Of a stretch of DNA of 29,439 bases, positions 7,368-16,027 are shown piece by piece. This stretch comes from DATDOO01 sp035293245 (GTDB lineage Bacteria; Pseudomonadota; Gammaproteobacteria; Methylococcales; Methylococcaceae). The number at the start of each line of letters is the position of its first letter. Position 1 is the first letter of the stretch. The notes beneath the pieces were generated by a model that was not told the DNA's origin, did no database searches, and worked only from the letters and a program-made list of their open reading frames with translations. The stretch is from the NCBI GenBank assembly GCA_035293245.1, contig DATDOO010000006.1, positions 1 to 29,439 of the forward strand, given 5' to 3'. A program made the position numbers and the translations under genes.

Positions 7368-8826
7368 ACAACTCCGCCCAGTGCCGAATGCGCGCCAGCC
7401 GCTCCGCATCCACCTGTTCCCAGGAAAACCGCCAACTCCAGTTGCCGGTGGTGGTGCCGGGCGTGTTCATGCGCTCCCCCTCGCCGAGACCCAGGATATC
7501 CTGCATGGGCACCACGGCCAGCCGGGAGCAGGATGCGAGCACGGCGCGCACCAAGGCATCGGGCATCGCCTCACCGTAGCCCAGATAGTCGAGGACGTGC
7601 GCCTGCAGGCTTTCGGGCAGCGAGCGGTGCCAGGACAGGCTGGTGTCGTTGTCGTGGGTACCGGTGTAGGTCACGCTGTAAGGAATGTGGTTGTGCGGCA
7701 GGTAGGGATTGTGGGGATTGCCGTCGAAGCCGAACTGCACCACCGTCATGCCGGGGATGCCGAAGGCTTCGCGCAGGGCGCCGACGCCCGGCGTGATGGT
7801 ACCCAGATCTTCGGCAATCAGCGGCAAGGGGACGAAAACCTCGCTCAGGGCGCCGAGCAGCGCGTGGCCGGGCGCGGAAACCCAGCGTCCGTTCAGGGCG
7901 GTTTCTTCTTCCGCGGGGATTTCCCAGCAGGCGTCGAAGCCGCGAAAATGGTCGATGCGCACCCAGTCGAACAGGGCCAACTGGGCGCCCAGCCGCTCCT
8001 TCCACCATTGAAAGCCGTCGGCTTCCATCCGTTCCCAGTCGTAGAGGGGATTGCCCCAGCGCTGGCCCAGTTCGGAAAAATAATCCGGCGGCACGCCGGC
8101 CACCACGGTTTCCCGCCCTTCGGCATCCAGACGGAAGTATTCGCGATGCGCCCACACGTCAGCGCTGTCGGCGGAAACGAAAATCGGCAAGTCGCCGTAA
8201 AACAGCACGCCCAGTCCGTGGGCGTAGTCGCGCAACTCCCGCCACTGGCGGAAAAACACCCATTGCTCGAAACGTTGCTGTTCCAGCGCCCCGGCCAGTG
8301 CGATGCGAGCCTGGTCCAGGGCGGCGGGGTCGCGGTCGCGCAAGCTTGCCGGCCAGTCGTGCCAGGAGCGGTGGCCCTGGGCTTCGCGCAGCGCCATATA
8401 GAGGGCGAAGTCCTCCAGCCAGAACGCCTGCGCCGCGACGAAGTCCCGGTAATCCTGCCGGTCGCAGGCTGAACCTTGGGCCTCGAAAATGCCGCGCGCT
8501 TCGCGCAGACAGGCCAGGCGGTAAGCCGAGCCCTCCTCCGGCGGCACGTCGTCGCGCAACACGCCGAGCCAGCCGCGATCCGCCAGCCACTCGATGCTGA
8601 TGAACAGCGGGTTGCCCGCGTGGGCGGACAGGCACTGGTAAGGGGAACCGTCCAGGTGCGGATAGCCCAGCGGCAAGGTCTGCCAGACGCTGGCGCCGGC
8701 GCGGCCGAGAAACTCCACGAAGCGGTAGGCGTCGTGGCTGAAATCGCCGTTGCCGTATGGCCCCGGCAAAGAGGCGACGTGCAGCAGGACGCCGGCGCGC
8801 CGGCGGTCGAGAACGGGGATGCTCAA
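7354..8826 (-). CDS. malQ: 4-alpha-glucanotransferase (amylomaltase, GH77)
   Basis: A 490-residue cytoplasmic enzyme that transfers alpha-1,4-glucan segments between chains. GH77 signatures are clear: RRAGVLLHVASLPGPYGNGD at the N-terminus, WQTLPLG with GSPYQ, the nucleophile Asp in VRIDHFRG (about residue 290), the acid/base Glu in IAEDLG (about 338), and the third Asp in TGTHDNDT (about 391). Its length (about 490-500) matches the short amylomaltase type rather than E. coli MalQ (about 694). It starts 27 bases after the stop of the GH57 gene and overlaps aroK. It probably reworks short maltodextrins released from glycogen. Confidence 0.95.
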   Translation of the reverse strand: MSIPVLDRRRAGVLLHVASLPGPYGNGDFSHDAYRFVEFLGRAGASVWQTLPLGYPHLDGSPYQCLSAHAGNPLFISIEWLADRGWLGVLRDDVPPEEGSAYRLACLREARGIFEAQGSACDRQDYRDFVAAQAFWLEDFALYMALREAQGHRSWHDWPASLRDRDPAALDQARIALAGALEQQRFEQWVFFRQWRELRDYAHGLGVLFYGDLPIFVSADSADVWAHREYFRLDAEGRETVVAGVPPDYFSELGQRWGNPLYDWERMEADGFQWWKERLGAQLALFDWVRIDHFRGFDACWEIPAEEETALNGRWVSAPGHALLGALSEVFVPLPLIAEDLGTITPGVGALREAFGIPGMTVVQFGFDGNPHNPYLPHNHIPYSVTYTGTHDNDTSLSWHRSLPESLQAHVLDYLGYGEAMPDALVRAVLASCSRLAVVPMQDILGLGEGERMNTPGTTTGNWSWRFSWEQVDAERLARIRHWAELYGRV

Positions 8827-8853
8827 CGCAAAATCCTTTTCAGAACTCGATGC

Positions 8854-10569
8854 TCAGATTCCAGCCTCGGGATTCCCGGGCCGCATCGCTCCGCCTTTCA
8901 GGGGTGCGCCGCCGCCATGGCTGAATACTTCGGCCAGGGTATGGGGCGGCTCCTCGCCCAGCAACAGGTAGAGATTGGCCAGGTTCAGGCGGAACTGACG
9001 CTCGAAGTCGCTGACGATTTCTTCCGGATTGTAGTCGCCGAACCACCAGAACCAGTCGGAGCCTTCGCAGACGGCGAGCTGCATATCCGCCTCGCGGCGC
9101 TGTTCGGCGCTCAGGCGCCCGGAAGCCGCGACGCGATCGAACACGCGCTTGGCTGCGCCGAGCAGATCCCAGGCGCGGTTCTTGTCGGTATCGCCGATCC
9201 AGGTGGAAAACGTGCCGTACACCCAGCTTCCCGCCACCATGCGGCGCAGGAAACGCGTGTCCGGATGCTTGTCCAGGTAAGCGGAAAACGTGGTCAGTTC
9301 CAGTTCCGGGTGGTTGGAAAGCCGTTCGTACAGGGCGTCGAGAAAGTAATAACCGTTGTGGGGATAGTGTTCCCAGGCGTTTTCGCCATCCATGACGATC
9401 GGCACGATCGCATCCCCTTCCCGGCCGCAGGCGTGGGCGATGTTTTCCAGGTGTTTGATGAAGTCGCCCACCGCGTCGTCGGCGTGCCAGTCGGCGTATT
9501 TGAAACCGATCAGGTCCGACAGCCCGTCGTCGCGAAAGAAACAGGCGATAGGATTCTCGGTGACCCGGTAGGGACGGAATACGGCGCAGGCGCTGCTCTG
9601 GTCGGGAGCCTGGGATGCGGCGAGGGAGGCGCGCAGCACATTGCCGCCGCTCGCCGCCCAGCGGAACCCCCCCGCCTCGCCCAGCAACTGCAAGGCCGGG
9701 GTGCTGACCCCGCCTTCTGCGGGCCAGCAGCCCTCGGGGCGGAAGCCGAAAAAGCGCTCGAAGGTTTCCTGCCCTTTTTCGATGTGCCAGCGGCCGCGCG
9801 CCTCGCCGCCCGGATAACGCTCCAGAAGCGGCATGCGCGCGTCGGGCAGTGCCTCCAGCGTGCTGTTCAGATCGAGCAGGAGCGGCAGGATGGGATGGGC
9901 GTACGGCGTGACCGACAGTTCGATCTGGCCGCGTTCGGCGAGGGCGCGGTAGCGGGAAACGACCGTGCCCAGGTGCTCGCCGATCAGTTCCAGCAACTTG
10001 CGCCGGTCCTCGAGGGTGAAGCCGTGCCCGCGCTCGATCAGGCGCTTGGCGCGCGAATCGTTGCGCTGGATGGATTCGCCCAGCCAGGCGAGGTGATACC
10101 AGACGATCAGGTCGACCAGGTACTGGCTGCTCAGGTAGCGCACGTCGTCCGGATGTTTCTGCAGCCAGTCCGCCAGTTCCGCCAGGCGCCGGTAGGCGGG
10201 ATGGCGGTTGATCTGCCGCTCGCGCTGGGCGCGCAGGCACGCCTTGATCAATCCCTGGCGCACCGTGCCCTCGGTGGGCGGAGTGGCGTCCACCAGCGCC
10301 GCCAGCAGCGGGTCGTGAACAGGCGAGCCCTGCTTCAGGAAACCCTGCACCTGCTGGGAATAATCCTCGATCTGCTCCAGCAGCACGGGCGCGAAGTTGA
10401 CCACGGCGCGGGCCTGGGGATGGTTCTCCAGGTGGTGCGCCATGTCGGTGTAATCCTTGATGACGTGCAGAAAAGTCCAGGGGAGCCGGTATTCACCGGT
10501 GCGCAGGTTGCGGTAATCCGGCTGGTGCATGTGCCAGCACAGGACGACGCTCAGTTTTTTAGCGGGCAT
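8854..10569 (-). CDS. Glycoside hydrolase family 57 protein
   Basis: A 571-residue protein of the GH57 alpha-glucan-active family. It opens with VVLCWHMHQPDYRN, the family's first conserved motif. CWPAEGGVS near residue 282 contains the expected nucleophile Glu. VMDGENAWEHYPHNG near 392 contains the expected acid Asp. GH57 includes alpha-amylases, amylopullulanases, 4-alpha-glucanotransferases and branching enzymes; I cannot tell which activity this has. It has no signal peptide, so it acts in the cytoplasm, most likely on glycogen or maltodextrin. The ATG overlaps the last codons of glgC by 11 bases, and malQ follows 27 bases downstream. With a normal GH13 branching enzyme (GlgB) encoded nearby, a debranching or glucanotransferase role is more likely than a second branching enzyme, but this is inference. 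Confidence 0.88.
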   Translation of the reverse strand: MPAKKLSVVLCWHMHQPDYRNLRTGEYRLPWTFLHVIKDYTDMAHHLENHPQARAVVNFAPVLLEQIEDYSQQVQGFLKQGSPVHDPLLAALVDATPPTEGTVRQGLIKACLRAQRERQINRHPAYRRLAELADWLQKHPDDVRYLSSQYLVDLIVWYHLAWLGESIQRNDSRAKRLIERGHGFTLEDRRKLLELIGEHLGTVVSRYRALAERGQIELSVTPYAHPILPLLLDLNSTLEALPDARMPLLERYPGGEARGRWHIEKGQETFERFFGFRPEGCWPAEGGVSTPALQLLGEAGGFRWAASGGNVLRASLAASQAPDQSSACAVFRPYRVTENPIACFFRDDGLSDLIGFKYADWHADDAVGDFIKHLENIAHACGREGDAIVPIVMDGENAWEHYPHNGYYFLDALYERLSNHPELELTTFSAYLDKHPDTRFLRRMVAGSWVYGTFSTWIGDTDKNRAWDLLGAAKRVFDRVAASGRLSAEQRREADMQLAVCEGSDWFWWFGDYNPEEIVSDFERQFRLNLANLYLLLGEEPPHTLAEVFSHGGGAPLKGGAMRPGNPEAGI

Positions 10570-11833
10570 AGTGCAGATTCTGTCCCAGCATGTCGGGGGT
10601 TACGAGCACCACGCCGCCGGGGCTGACGTGGTAGCGCTGGCGGTCTTCCTCCGGGTTTTCGCCGATCACCGTGTTGGCCGGCACCTCGCAGCCCTTGTCG
10701 ATGATGGCGCGGGTGATGCGGCAGTGGCGGCCGATTTTCGCGTCCGGCAGGATCACCGAATCCTTCACCAGGCTGAAGGAATTGACCCGCACGTTGGAAA
10801 ACAGCAGCGAGTGGCGCACTTCCGCGCCGGAGATGATGCAGCCGCCGGAGATCATGGAATCCACCGCCATGCCGCGCCGGTCCTCGTCGTCGAAAATGAA
10901 CTTGGCCGGCGGCGTCTGTTCCTGGTAGGTCCAGATCGGCCAGTCCTGGTCGTAAAGGTTCAGGTCGGGCTTGACGCCGATCAGTTCCATATTGGCCGCC
11001 CAGTAGGAGTCGATGGTCCCCACGTCGCGCCAGTAATGCTGCACGCCGCTTTCCACGTCGAGGAACGGGTAGGCGTACACCCGGTATTTGTCGATTACCG
11101 CAGGGATGATGTCCTTGCCGAAATCGCGGCTGGAGGTCTTGGTGTCGGCGTCCTTGATGAGCTGTTCGTAAAGGAAGGCGGCGTTGAACACGTAGATGCC
11201 CATGGACGCCAGGGACAGGCCCGGCTTGCCGGGGATTTCCGGCGGGTTGGCGGGCTTCTCCCGGAATTCGCGCACCCGCATGTCTGCGTCCACCCCCATC
11301 ACCCCGAACGCCGAAGCCTCCGCTACCGGCACCTCGATGCAGCCGATGGTGAGGTCGGCCTTCGACTCCACGTGCTGGGCCAGCATCAGGCCGTAGTCCA
11401 TCTTGTAGATGTGGTCGCCCGCCAGGATCAGGACGTACTTCGGCTCATGCGCCCGCAGGATGTCCAGGTTCTGGTAGATGGCGTCCGCAGTGCCCGCGTA
11501 CCAGAATTCGCCCAGGCGCTGCTGGGCGGGCATGAGGTCGATGAACTCCCCCAGTTCGCCGCGCAAAAAGCCCCAGCCTTTCTGGATGTGGCGGATCAGC
11601 GAGTCGGCCTTGTACTGGGTCAGGACGCCGATTTGGCGGATGCCGGAATTGAGGCAATTGGAAAGGGGGAAATCGATGATGCGGAATTTGCCGCCGAAGG
11701 GCACTGCCGGCTTGGCGCGCCATTCGGTGAGCTTCCCCAGGCGGCTGCCTTGCCCGCCTGCCAGGATGAGGGCCACCGTGCGACGGGTCAGCCGGCTGAC
11801 GAAACGGTGGGCTTGGCGGTTCTTGCTGGCCAT
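10559..11833 (-). CDS. glgC: Glucose-1-phosphate adenylyltransferase (ADP-glucose pyrophosphorylase)
   Basis: A 424-residue enzyme that makes ADP-glucose from ATP and glucose 1-phosphate, the committed step of bacterial glycogen synthesis. The N-terminal nucleotidyltransferase motif ALILAGGQGSRL is followed by KPAVPFGGKFRIIDFPLSN. The central part has the ILAGDHIYKMDY block with the metal-binding Asp. The C-terminal third is the left-handed beta-helix region involved in allostery. Length is close to E. coli GlgC (431). I chose ATG 11833, which has GGAG 7 bases upstream. An open frame upstream to 11923 gives a non-family extension. The gene heads the minus-strand block and is divergent from glgB. 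GlgC enzymes are normally allosterically regulated, for example by fructose 1,6-bisphosphate and AMP in enteric bacteria. Confidence 0.95.
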   Translation of the reverse strand: MASKNRQAHRFVSRLTRRTVALILAGGQGSRLGKLTEWRAKPAVPFGGKFRIIDFPLSNCLNSGIRQIGVLTQYKADSLIRHIQKGWGFLRGELGEFIDLMPAQQRLGEFWYAGTADAIYQNLDILRAHEPKYVLILAGDHIYKMDYGLMLAQHVESKADLTIGCIEVPVAEASAFGVMGVDADMRVREFREKPANPPEIPGKPGLSLASMGIYVFNAAFLYEQLIKDADTKTSSRDFGKDIIPAVIDKYRVYAYPFLDVESGVQHYWRDVGTIDSYWAANMELIGVKPDLNLYDQDWPIWTYQEQTPPAKFIFDDEDRRGMAVDSMISGGCIISGAEVRHSLLFSNVRVNSFSLVKDSVILPDAKIGRHCRITRAIIDKGCEVPANTVIGENPEEDRQRYHVSPGGVVLVTPDMLGQNLHYAR

Positions 11834-11946
11834 CGGGCGTCTCCGGGCACGTATCGGATCAATGAAGGGGGGCAATTCTGCTACCATGCCTTCCCTGTCA
11901 CGGCAGCTCATCAACCAGGACATTCTAATCGCAGAGGTTTTGCCAA
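11834..11946. promoter_or_regulatory. Divergent intergenic region between glgC and glgB
   Basis: This 113-base gap must hold the promoters for both glgC (minus) and glgB (plus), unless they are fed from elsewhere. I see a TCTAAT at 11924-11929 that could be a -10 for glgB, without a matching -35. I see no clear operator repeat. The region is less GC-rich than the flanking genes. Confidence 0.4.
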
Positions 11947-14142
11947 GTGAAGCGGAACGCTCAAACCGAGACGCATTCGCGCCTCAGCGCCGACGAGAAA
12001 CTTATCCTCGAAGCGCGTCACCACGACCCCTTCGCCGTTCTCGGCCGCCATCCGGAAGCGGGCGGGCAAGCCGTACTGCGCGTGTTGCAGCCGCGCGCCG
12101 CCCAAGTGCGGCTCGGTGCCGACGGGCCTTATCTGGAACGCGTCGGCGAAACCGACCTGTTCGAACTCCGCGCACCGGCGGAACACATCCCGCCGCATCC
12201 CTCGCTGAACTGGAAGGATGGGTACGGCGGCGAACACGTCCGTCTGGACCCGTACACTTTTTCGCCGCAACTGTCCGATTTCGACCTGCATCTGTTCGCC
12301 GAGGGCCGCCACTGGCACATTTACCGCCTGCTGGGGGCGCATCCCTGGAGCGTGGACGGCGTGGAGGGCGTGCTGTTCGCCACTTGGGCGCCGAACGCCT
12401 CGCGCATCAGCGTCATCGGCGACTTCAACCAGTGGGACGGGCGCTGCCACCCCATGCGGGTGCGCGGCATGAGCGGTGTGTGGGAGTTGTTCGTTCCCGG
12501 CCTGGAATCCGGCGCCCTGTACAAGTTCGAGATTCGCGGCCAGCACGGCGAGATCCTGGTCAAGGCCGATCCCTACGGCCAGCACTTCGAAATGCGCCCC
12601 GGCACCGCCTCCATCCTGCGTCCGGTGCAACCCTGGCAGTGGGAAGACGCGGAATGGCTGAACGCCCGCCGCTCCCGCGACTGGCTGCACGCGCCCTGTT
12701 CGATCTACGAGGTGCATCTGGGCTCCTGGCGGCGCGGGCCGGACGGCGCGTTCCTCAACTACCGGCAACTGGCCGAGCAACTGGTCGGGCACGTGGCCGC
12801 ACTGGGCTTCACCCACATCGAACTCCTGCCGATCACCGAACACCCTTACGACGCCTCCTGGGGCTACCAGACCACCGGCTATTTCGCCCCGACCAGCCGC
12901 TTCGGCACGCCGGACGATTTCCGCTACTTCGTCGAGCAATGCCACAAGCACGGAATCGGCGTGATTCTCGACTGGGTGCCGGCGCACTTCCCCAAGGACG
13001 CGCACGGCCTGGCGCGCTTCGACGGCACCGCGCTCTACGAGCACGAAGACCCGCGCCGCGGCGAACACCGCGACTGGGGCACGCTGATTTACAACTACGG
13101 CCGCAATGAGGTACGCAATTTTCTCCTGGCCAGCGCCTTGTACTGGCTCGAGGAATTCCACCTCGACGGCCTGCGCGTGGACGCCGTGGCCTCCATGCTC
13201 TACCTGGATTACTCGCGCAACACCGGCGACTGGGTTCCCAACGTCCACGGCGGCAACGAGAACCTGGAAGCCATCGCCTTCCTGCGCGAGCTGAACACCG
13301 TGGTGCACGAACAATTCCCCGGCGCGCTGGTCATCGCCGAGGAATCCACCGCCTGGCCGGGCGTCAGCCGCCCCGCCGATACCGGCGGCCTGGGCTTTTC
13401 CATGAAGTGGAACATGGGCTGGATGCACGACACCCTGACCTACGAATCCAAGGACCCCATCTACCGCCAGCACCACCACGAGCACCTGACCTTCGGCCTG
13501 TTGTACGCCTTCACGGAAAATTTCGTCCTGCCCTTCTCCCACGACGAGGTGGTGCACGGCAAACGCTCCATGTTAGGCAAGATGCCGGGGGACGAGTGGC
13601 AGCGCTTCGCCAACCTGCGCCTGCTCTACACCTACCAGTTCACCTATCCGGGCAAGAAGCTGCTGTTCATGGGCAGCGAATTCGGCCAAGGCGAGGAATG
13701 GAGCGAAGCCCACCAACTGGACTGGTACGTGCTCGACTACCCGCAGCATCGCGGCGTGCAGGCGCTGGTGGGCGACCTGAACCGGCTGCACCGGCGCTTC
13801 CCGGCGCTGCACCGCCACGACTTCGAAGGCCAGGGCTTCGAGTGGATCGACTGCAACGACGCCGCCCATTCGCTGCTCATCTACCTGCGCCGCGCCGGGG
13901 ACGAAACCTGCGTGGTGGTGCTGAACTTCACCCCCGTGCCGCGCCACGGCTACCGGCTGGGCGTACCGGAAGGCGGCACGTGGCAGGAAATCTTCAACTC
14001 CGACTCCCATTTTTACGGCGGCGGCAACATGGGCAACGGCCTGGTGCAGGCCGATCCGTTTCCGTGGATGGGCCGCCCCTGGTCCCTGAGCCTCACCCTG
14101 CCGCCGCTGGCCGGCATCGTGCTGACGCGCGGACTGGATTGA
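11947..14142 (+). CDS. glgB: 1,4-alpha-glucan branching enzyme (GH13)
   Basis: A 731-residue enzyme that creates alpha-1,6 branches in glycogen; E. coli GlgB has 728. The N-terminus (about residues 20-110) is the extra beta-sandwich of long GlgB proteins. A CBM48 follows (about 130-220, with VLFATWAPNASRISVIGDFN), then the GH13 barrel. Catalytic residues: nucleophile Asp in GLRVDAVASMLYLDYSR (about 411), acid/base Glu in IAEESTAWPGV (about 464), and Asp in FSHDEVVHGKRSM (about 532). The start is GTG 11947 with AGAGG about 9 bases upstream, and the protein aligns well from its N-terminus (MKRNAQTETHSRLS). It is followed by a DUF1640-like gene and glgA on the same strand. Confidence 0.96.
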   Translation: MKRNAQTETHSRLSADEKLILEARHHDPFAVLGRHPEAGGQAVLRVLQPRAAQVRLGADGPYLERVGETDLFELRAPAEHIPPHPSLNWKDGYGGEHVRLDPYTFSPQLSDFDLHLFAEGRHWHIYRLLGAHPWSVDGVEGVLFATWAPNASRISVIGDFNQWDGRCHPMRVRGMSGVWELFVPGLESGALYKFEIRGQHGEILVKADPYGQHFEMRPGTASILRPVQPWQWEDAEWLNARRSRDWLHAPCSIYEVHLGSWRRGPDGAFLNYRQLAEQLVGHVAALGFTHIELLPITEHPYDASWGYQTTGYFAPTSRFGTPDDFRYFVEQCHKHGIGVILDWVPAHFPKDAHGLARFDGTALYEHEDPRRGEHRDWGTLIYNYGRNEVRNFLLASALYWLEEFHLDGLRVDAVASMLYLDYSRNTGDWVPNVHGGNENLEAIAFLRELNTVVHEQFPGALVIAEESTAWPGVSRPADTGGLGFSMKWNMGWMHDTLTYESKDPIYRQHHHEHLTFGLLYAFTENFVLPFSHDEVVHGKRSMLGKMPGDEWQRFANLRLLYTYQFTYPGKKLLFMGSEFGQGEEWSEAHQLDWYVLDYPQHRGVQALVGDLNRLHRRFPALHRHDFEGQGFEWIDCNDAAHSLLIYLRRAGDETCVVVLNFTPVPRHGYRLGVPEGGTWQEIFNSDSHFYGGGNMGNGLVQADPFPWMGRPWSLSLTLPPLAGIVLTRGLD

Positions 14143-14175
14143 GCCCTTCGACCGTAGCTCAGGACAGGCTTCAAC
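14143..14175. repeat. REP-like dispersed repeat fragment
   Basis: The sequence just after the glgB stop begins GCCCTTCGACCGTAGCTCAG and continues GACAGGCTTC. It resembles the common GC-rich extragenic palindromes of proteobacteria, which contain CCCTTCGAC and GCTCAGG blocks. It is imperfect, and only one copy was noticed in this window. It could help separate glgB from the genes downstream. Confidence 0.35.
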
Positions 14176-14227
14176 AAGGCATCGATTGTTGCTAACTTAG
14201 CCAGCGTTTAGGCATTACCGTTCCACA

Positions 14228-14470
14228 ATGACCACCATCACTTTCGATACCTTGAAATTCGTCGAGCGTCTCAAAGCCGCCGGCGTGCCCGAATTGCAAG
14301 CCAAGGCCGAGGTCGAAGCCCTGTCCGAGGCACTCAGCGAAACCATCGCCATTCGCGAGTTGCCCACCAAATCGGACCTGGAGGCGATGAAGTCCGATCT
14401 TGTCAAATGGATGGCGGGCTTGTTGCTGGCTCAAGCCGCCGTCGTCGCCGCGTTGGTCAGGTTGCTCTGA
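14228..14470 (+). CDS. Small DUF1640-like coiled-coil protein
   Basis: An 80-residue protein starting TTITFDTLKFVERLKAAGVP, the typical opening of bacterial DUF1640/CCDC90-type proteins. An Ala/Glu-rich helix (about 22-48) and a KSDLEAMKSDLVKWM segment follow. The protein ends in a single hydrophobic C-terminal helix (about 60-80), probably a tail anchor in the inner membrane. It is shorter than many relatives, which repeat the TKxDL helix. The family has no firmly established bacterial function. It lies between glgB and glgA, and glgA begins 20 bases after its stop, so it is probably co-transcribed with glgA. Whether it has any role in glycogen metabolism is unknown. Confidence 0.75.
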   Translation: MTTITFDTLKFVERLKAAGVPELQAKAEVEALSEALSETIAIRELPTKSDLEAMKSDLVKWMAGLLLAQAAVVAALVRLL

Positions 14471-14489
14471 CTTTCAGGCGCTAAAGCCC

Positions 14490-15959
14490 TTGCGTGTGCT
14501 TTTCGTCAGCAGCGAAATCTACCCGCTGCTCAAAACCGGCGGCCTGGCCGACGTGTCCTACAGCCTGCCCGTGGCCTTGCGCGAACTGGGTGCGGATGCG
14601 CGCCTCCTTATGCCCGCCTACCGCGACGCGCTGCAGCGTGCCGGGAAAACGCGCCGTGCGGCGACGCTGCAGATCGGCACGGAAACGGTGGAGCTTCTGG
14701 ACGCCCGGCTGGGGAATACGGAAATCCCCGTCTGGCTGCTGGCGCATCCCGGTTTCGACCGGCCGGGCAATCCGTATCTCGCCCCCGACGGCAAACCCTG
14801 GCCGGACAGCGCCGAACGTTTCGCGCTGCTGTGCCGCGCCGCGGTGGAAATCGCCCAGGACCGGGCCGGGCTGGACTGGCGGCCGGAGATCGTGCACTGC
14901 AACGACTGGCAAAGCGGCCTGACCCCGGCTCTGTTGACGCTGGAAACCAAGCGCCCCGCCACGGTGTTCACCGTCCACAATCTCGCTTACCAGGGCCTGT
15001 TCCCCGCCGCGACGCTCGCCGAACTGGGACTGCCCGACGCCTTCTGGCACACGGACGGGCTGGAATTCCACGGCCAGATGTCCTTCATGAAAGGCGGCCT
15101 CGCCTACGCCGACCGCATCACCACCGTCAGTCCCAGCTATGCCAGGGAAATCCAGACGCCGGAATTCGGCTGCGGCCTGGAAGGACTGTTGAGCCACCGT
15201 CACGAGCGGCTTTCCGGCATCCTCAACGGCATCGACACCGACGTCTGGAACCCGGAAACCGACCCCCTCATCGCCGCGCCCTTCGACGTGCGCCATCTGG
15301 AAAACAAGCTGGTCAACAAGCACGCCGCGCAGCGCCGCTTGGGGCTGCCGGAGCAGAACGTGGCGCCGCTGGTGGTGCTCATCAGCCGCCTGGCGCAGCA
15401 AAAAGGCATCGACCTGGTCCTCAAGGCCATGCCGGAACTGACGCGCATGCCGCTGCAACTGGCTTTCCTCGGCACCGGCGAGGCCGTGTACGAACAGAGC
15501 CTTGTCTACTGGACGCGGCGTTTTCCGGAGCGGGTCGCGGTCGTCACCGGCTTCGACGAGGGACTCTCCCACCTGCTCGAAGCCGGCGCGGACATGTTCC
15601 TCATGCCGTCGCGCTTCGAACCCTGCGGCCTCAACCAGATGTACAGCCAGCGCTACGGCACGGTGCCCATCGTCCGCCAGGTGGGCGGCCTGGCCGACAC
15701 GGTGAGCGACGCCCCGCCGCAAGGCGCGGAACTCCCGGTGGAAGCCAGCGGCTTCAGCTTCCGCGAAGCCACACCGGAAGCCCTCACCGCCACCGTGCGC
15801 CGCGCCCTGGCGCTGTACGAAAACCACGACGCCTGGCGCGTCATCCAGGGCATCGGCATGACCAAGGACTTCACCTGGACGCGCAGCGCCCGGCAGTATC
15901 TGGAGGTTTACCGGCAGGCAAAAGAAGATCGCAACGGGGTGGGAATCACGAGCGATTAA
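14490..15959 (+). CDS. glgA: Glycogen synthase (ADP-glucose type, GT5)
   Basis: A 489-residue GT5 enzyme that adds glucose from ADP-glucose to the growing alpha-1,4 chain. It opens RVLFVSSEIYPLLKTGGLAD, where KTGGLAD is the ADP-glucose-binding loop. The C-terminal nucleotide-binding half contains LVVLISRLAQQKGIDL, and PSRFEPCGLNQMYSQRYG with the conserved catalytic Glu. VRQVGGLADTV follows. I place the start at TTG 14490, because it aligns exactly with the usual N-terminus (E. coli MQVLHVCSEMFPLLKTGG). The open frame runs further back to 14400, but that stretch lies inside the DUF1640-like gene in another frame. Only a weak AGG precedes the TTG, so translation may depend on coupling to the upstream gene. 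Length fits the family (477 in E. coli). Confidence 0.94.
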   Translation: MRVLFVSSEIYPLLKTGGLADVSYSLPVALRELGADARLLMPAYRDALQRAGKTRRAATLQIGTETVELLDARLGNTEIPVWLLAHPGFDRPGNPYLAPDGKPWPDSAERFALLCRAAVEIAQDRAGLDWRPEIVHCNDWQSGLTPALLTLETKRPATVFTVHNLAYQGLFPAATLAELGLPDAFWHTDGLEFHGQMSFMKGGLAYADRITTVSPSYAREIQTPEFGCGLEGLLSHRHERLSGILNGIDTDVWNPETDPLIAAPFDVRHLENKLVNKHAAQRRLGLPEQNVAPLVVLISRLAQQKGIDLVLKAMPELTRMPLQLAFLGTGEAVYEQSLVYWTRRFPERVAVVTGFDEGLSHLLEAGADMFLMPSRFEPCGLNQMYSQRYGTVPIVRQVGGLADTVSDAPPQGAELPVEASGFSFREATPEALTATVRRALALYENHDAWRVIQGIGMTKDFTWTRSARQYLEVYRQAKEDRNGVGITSD

Positions 15960-15978
15960 CGAATAAGATAGAGTGGAA

Positions 15979-15994
15979 GATGCCGCATGGCATC
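15979..15994. repeat. Short inverted repeat upstream of the helicase gene
   Basis: GATGCC at 15979-15984 is complementary to GGCATC at 15989-15994 with a GCAT spacer. It lies about 34 bases before the helicase start, in the 68-base gap after glgA. It could be an operator or a minor hairpin. No T-run follows, so it is not a clear terminator. Confidence 0.3.
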
Positions 15995-16027
15995 CGACTC
16001 ACCTCAACGGAATGACCGTTTACAAAC

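Noticed and set aside
8476..10626. 716-residue open frame on the + strand
   Set aside because: It is antisense to malQ and the GH57 gene, which show complete family motifs. Its translation has no domain pattern and is a by-product of high GC.
10529..11950. 473-residue + strand open frame
   Set aside because: Antisense to glgC; His/Val/Asp-rich shadow translation without family features.
11911..13557. 548-residue minus-strand open frame
   Set aside because: Antisense to glgB, which is certain from catalytic motifs and length.
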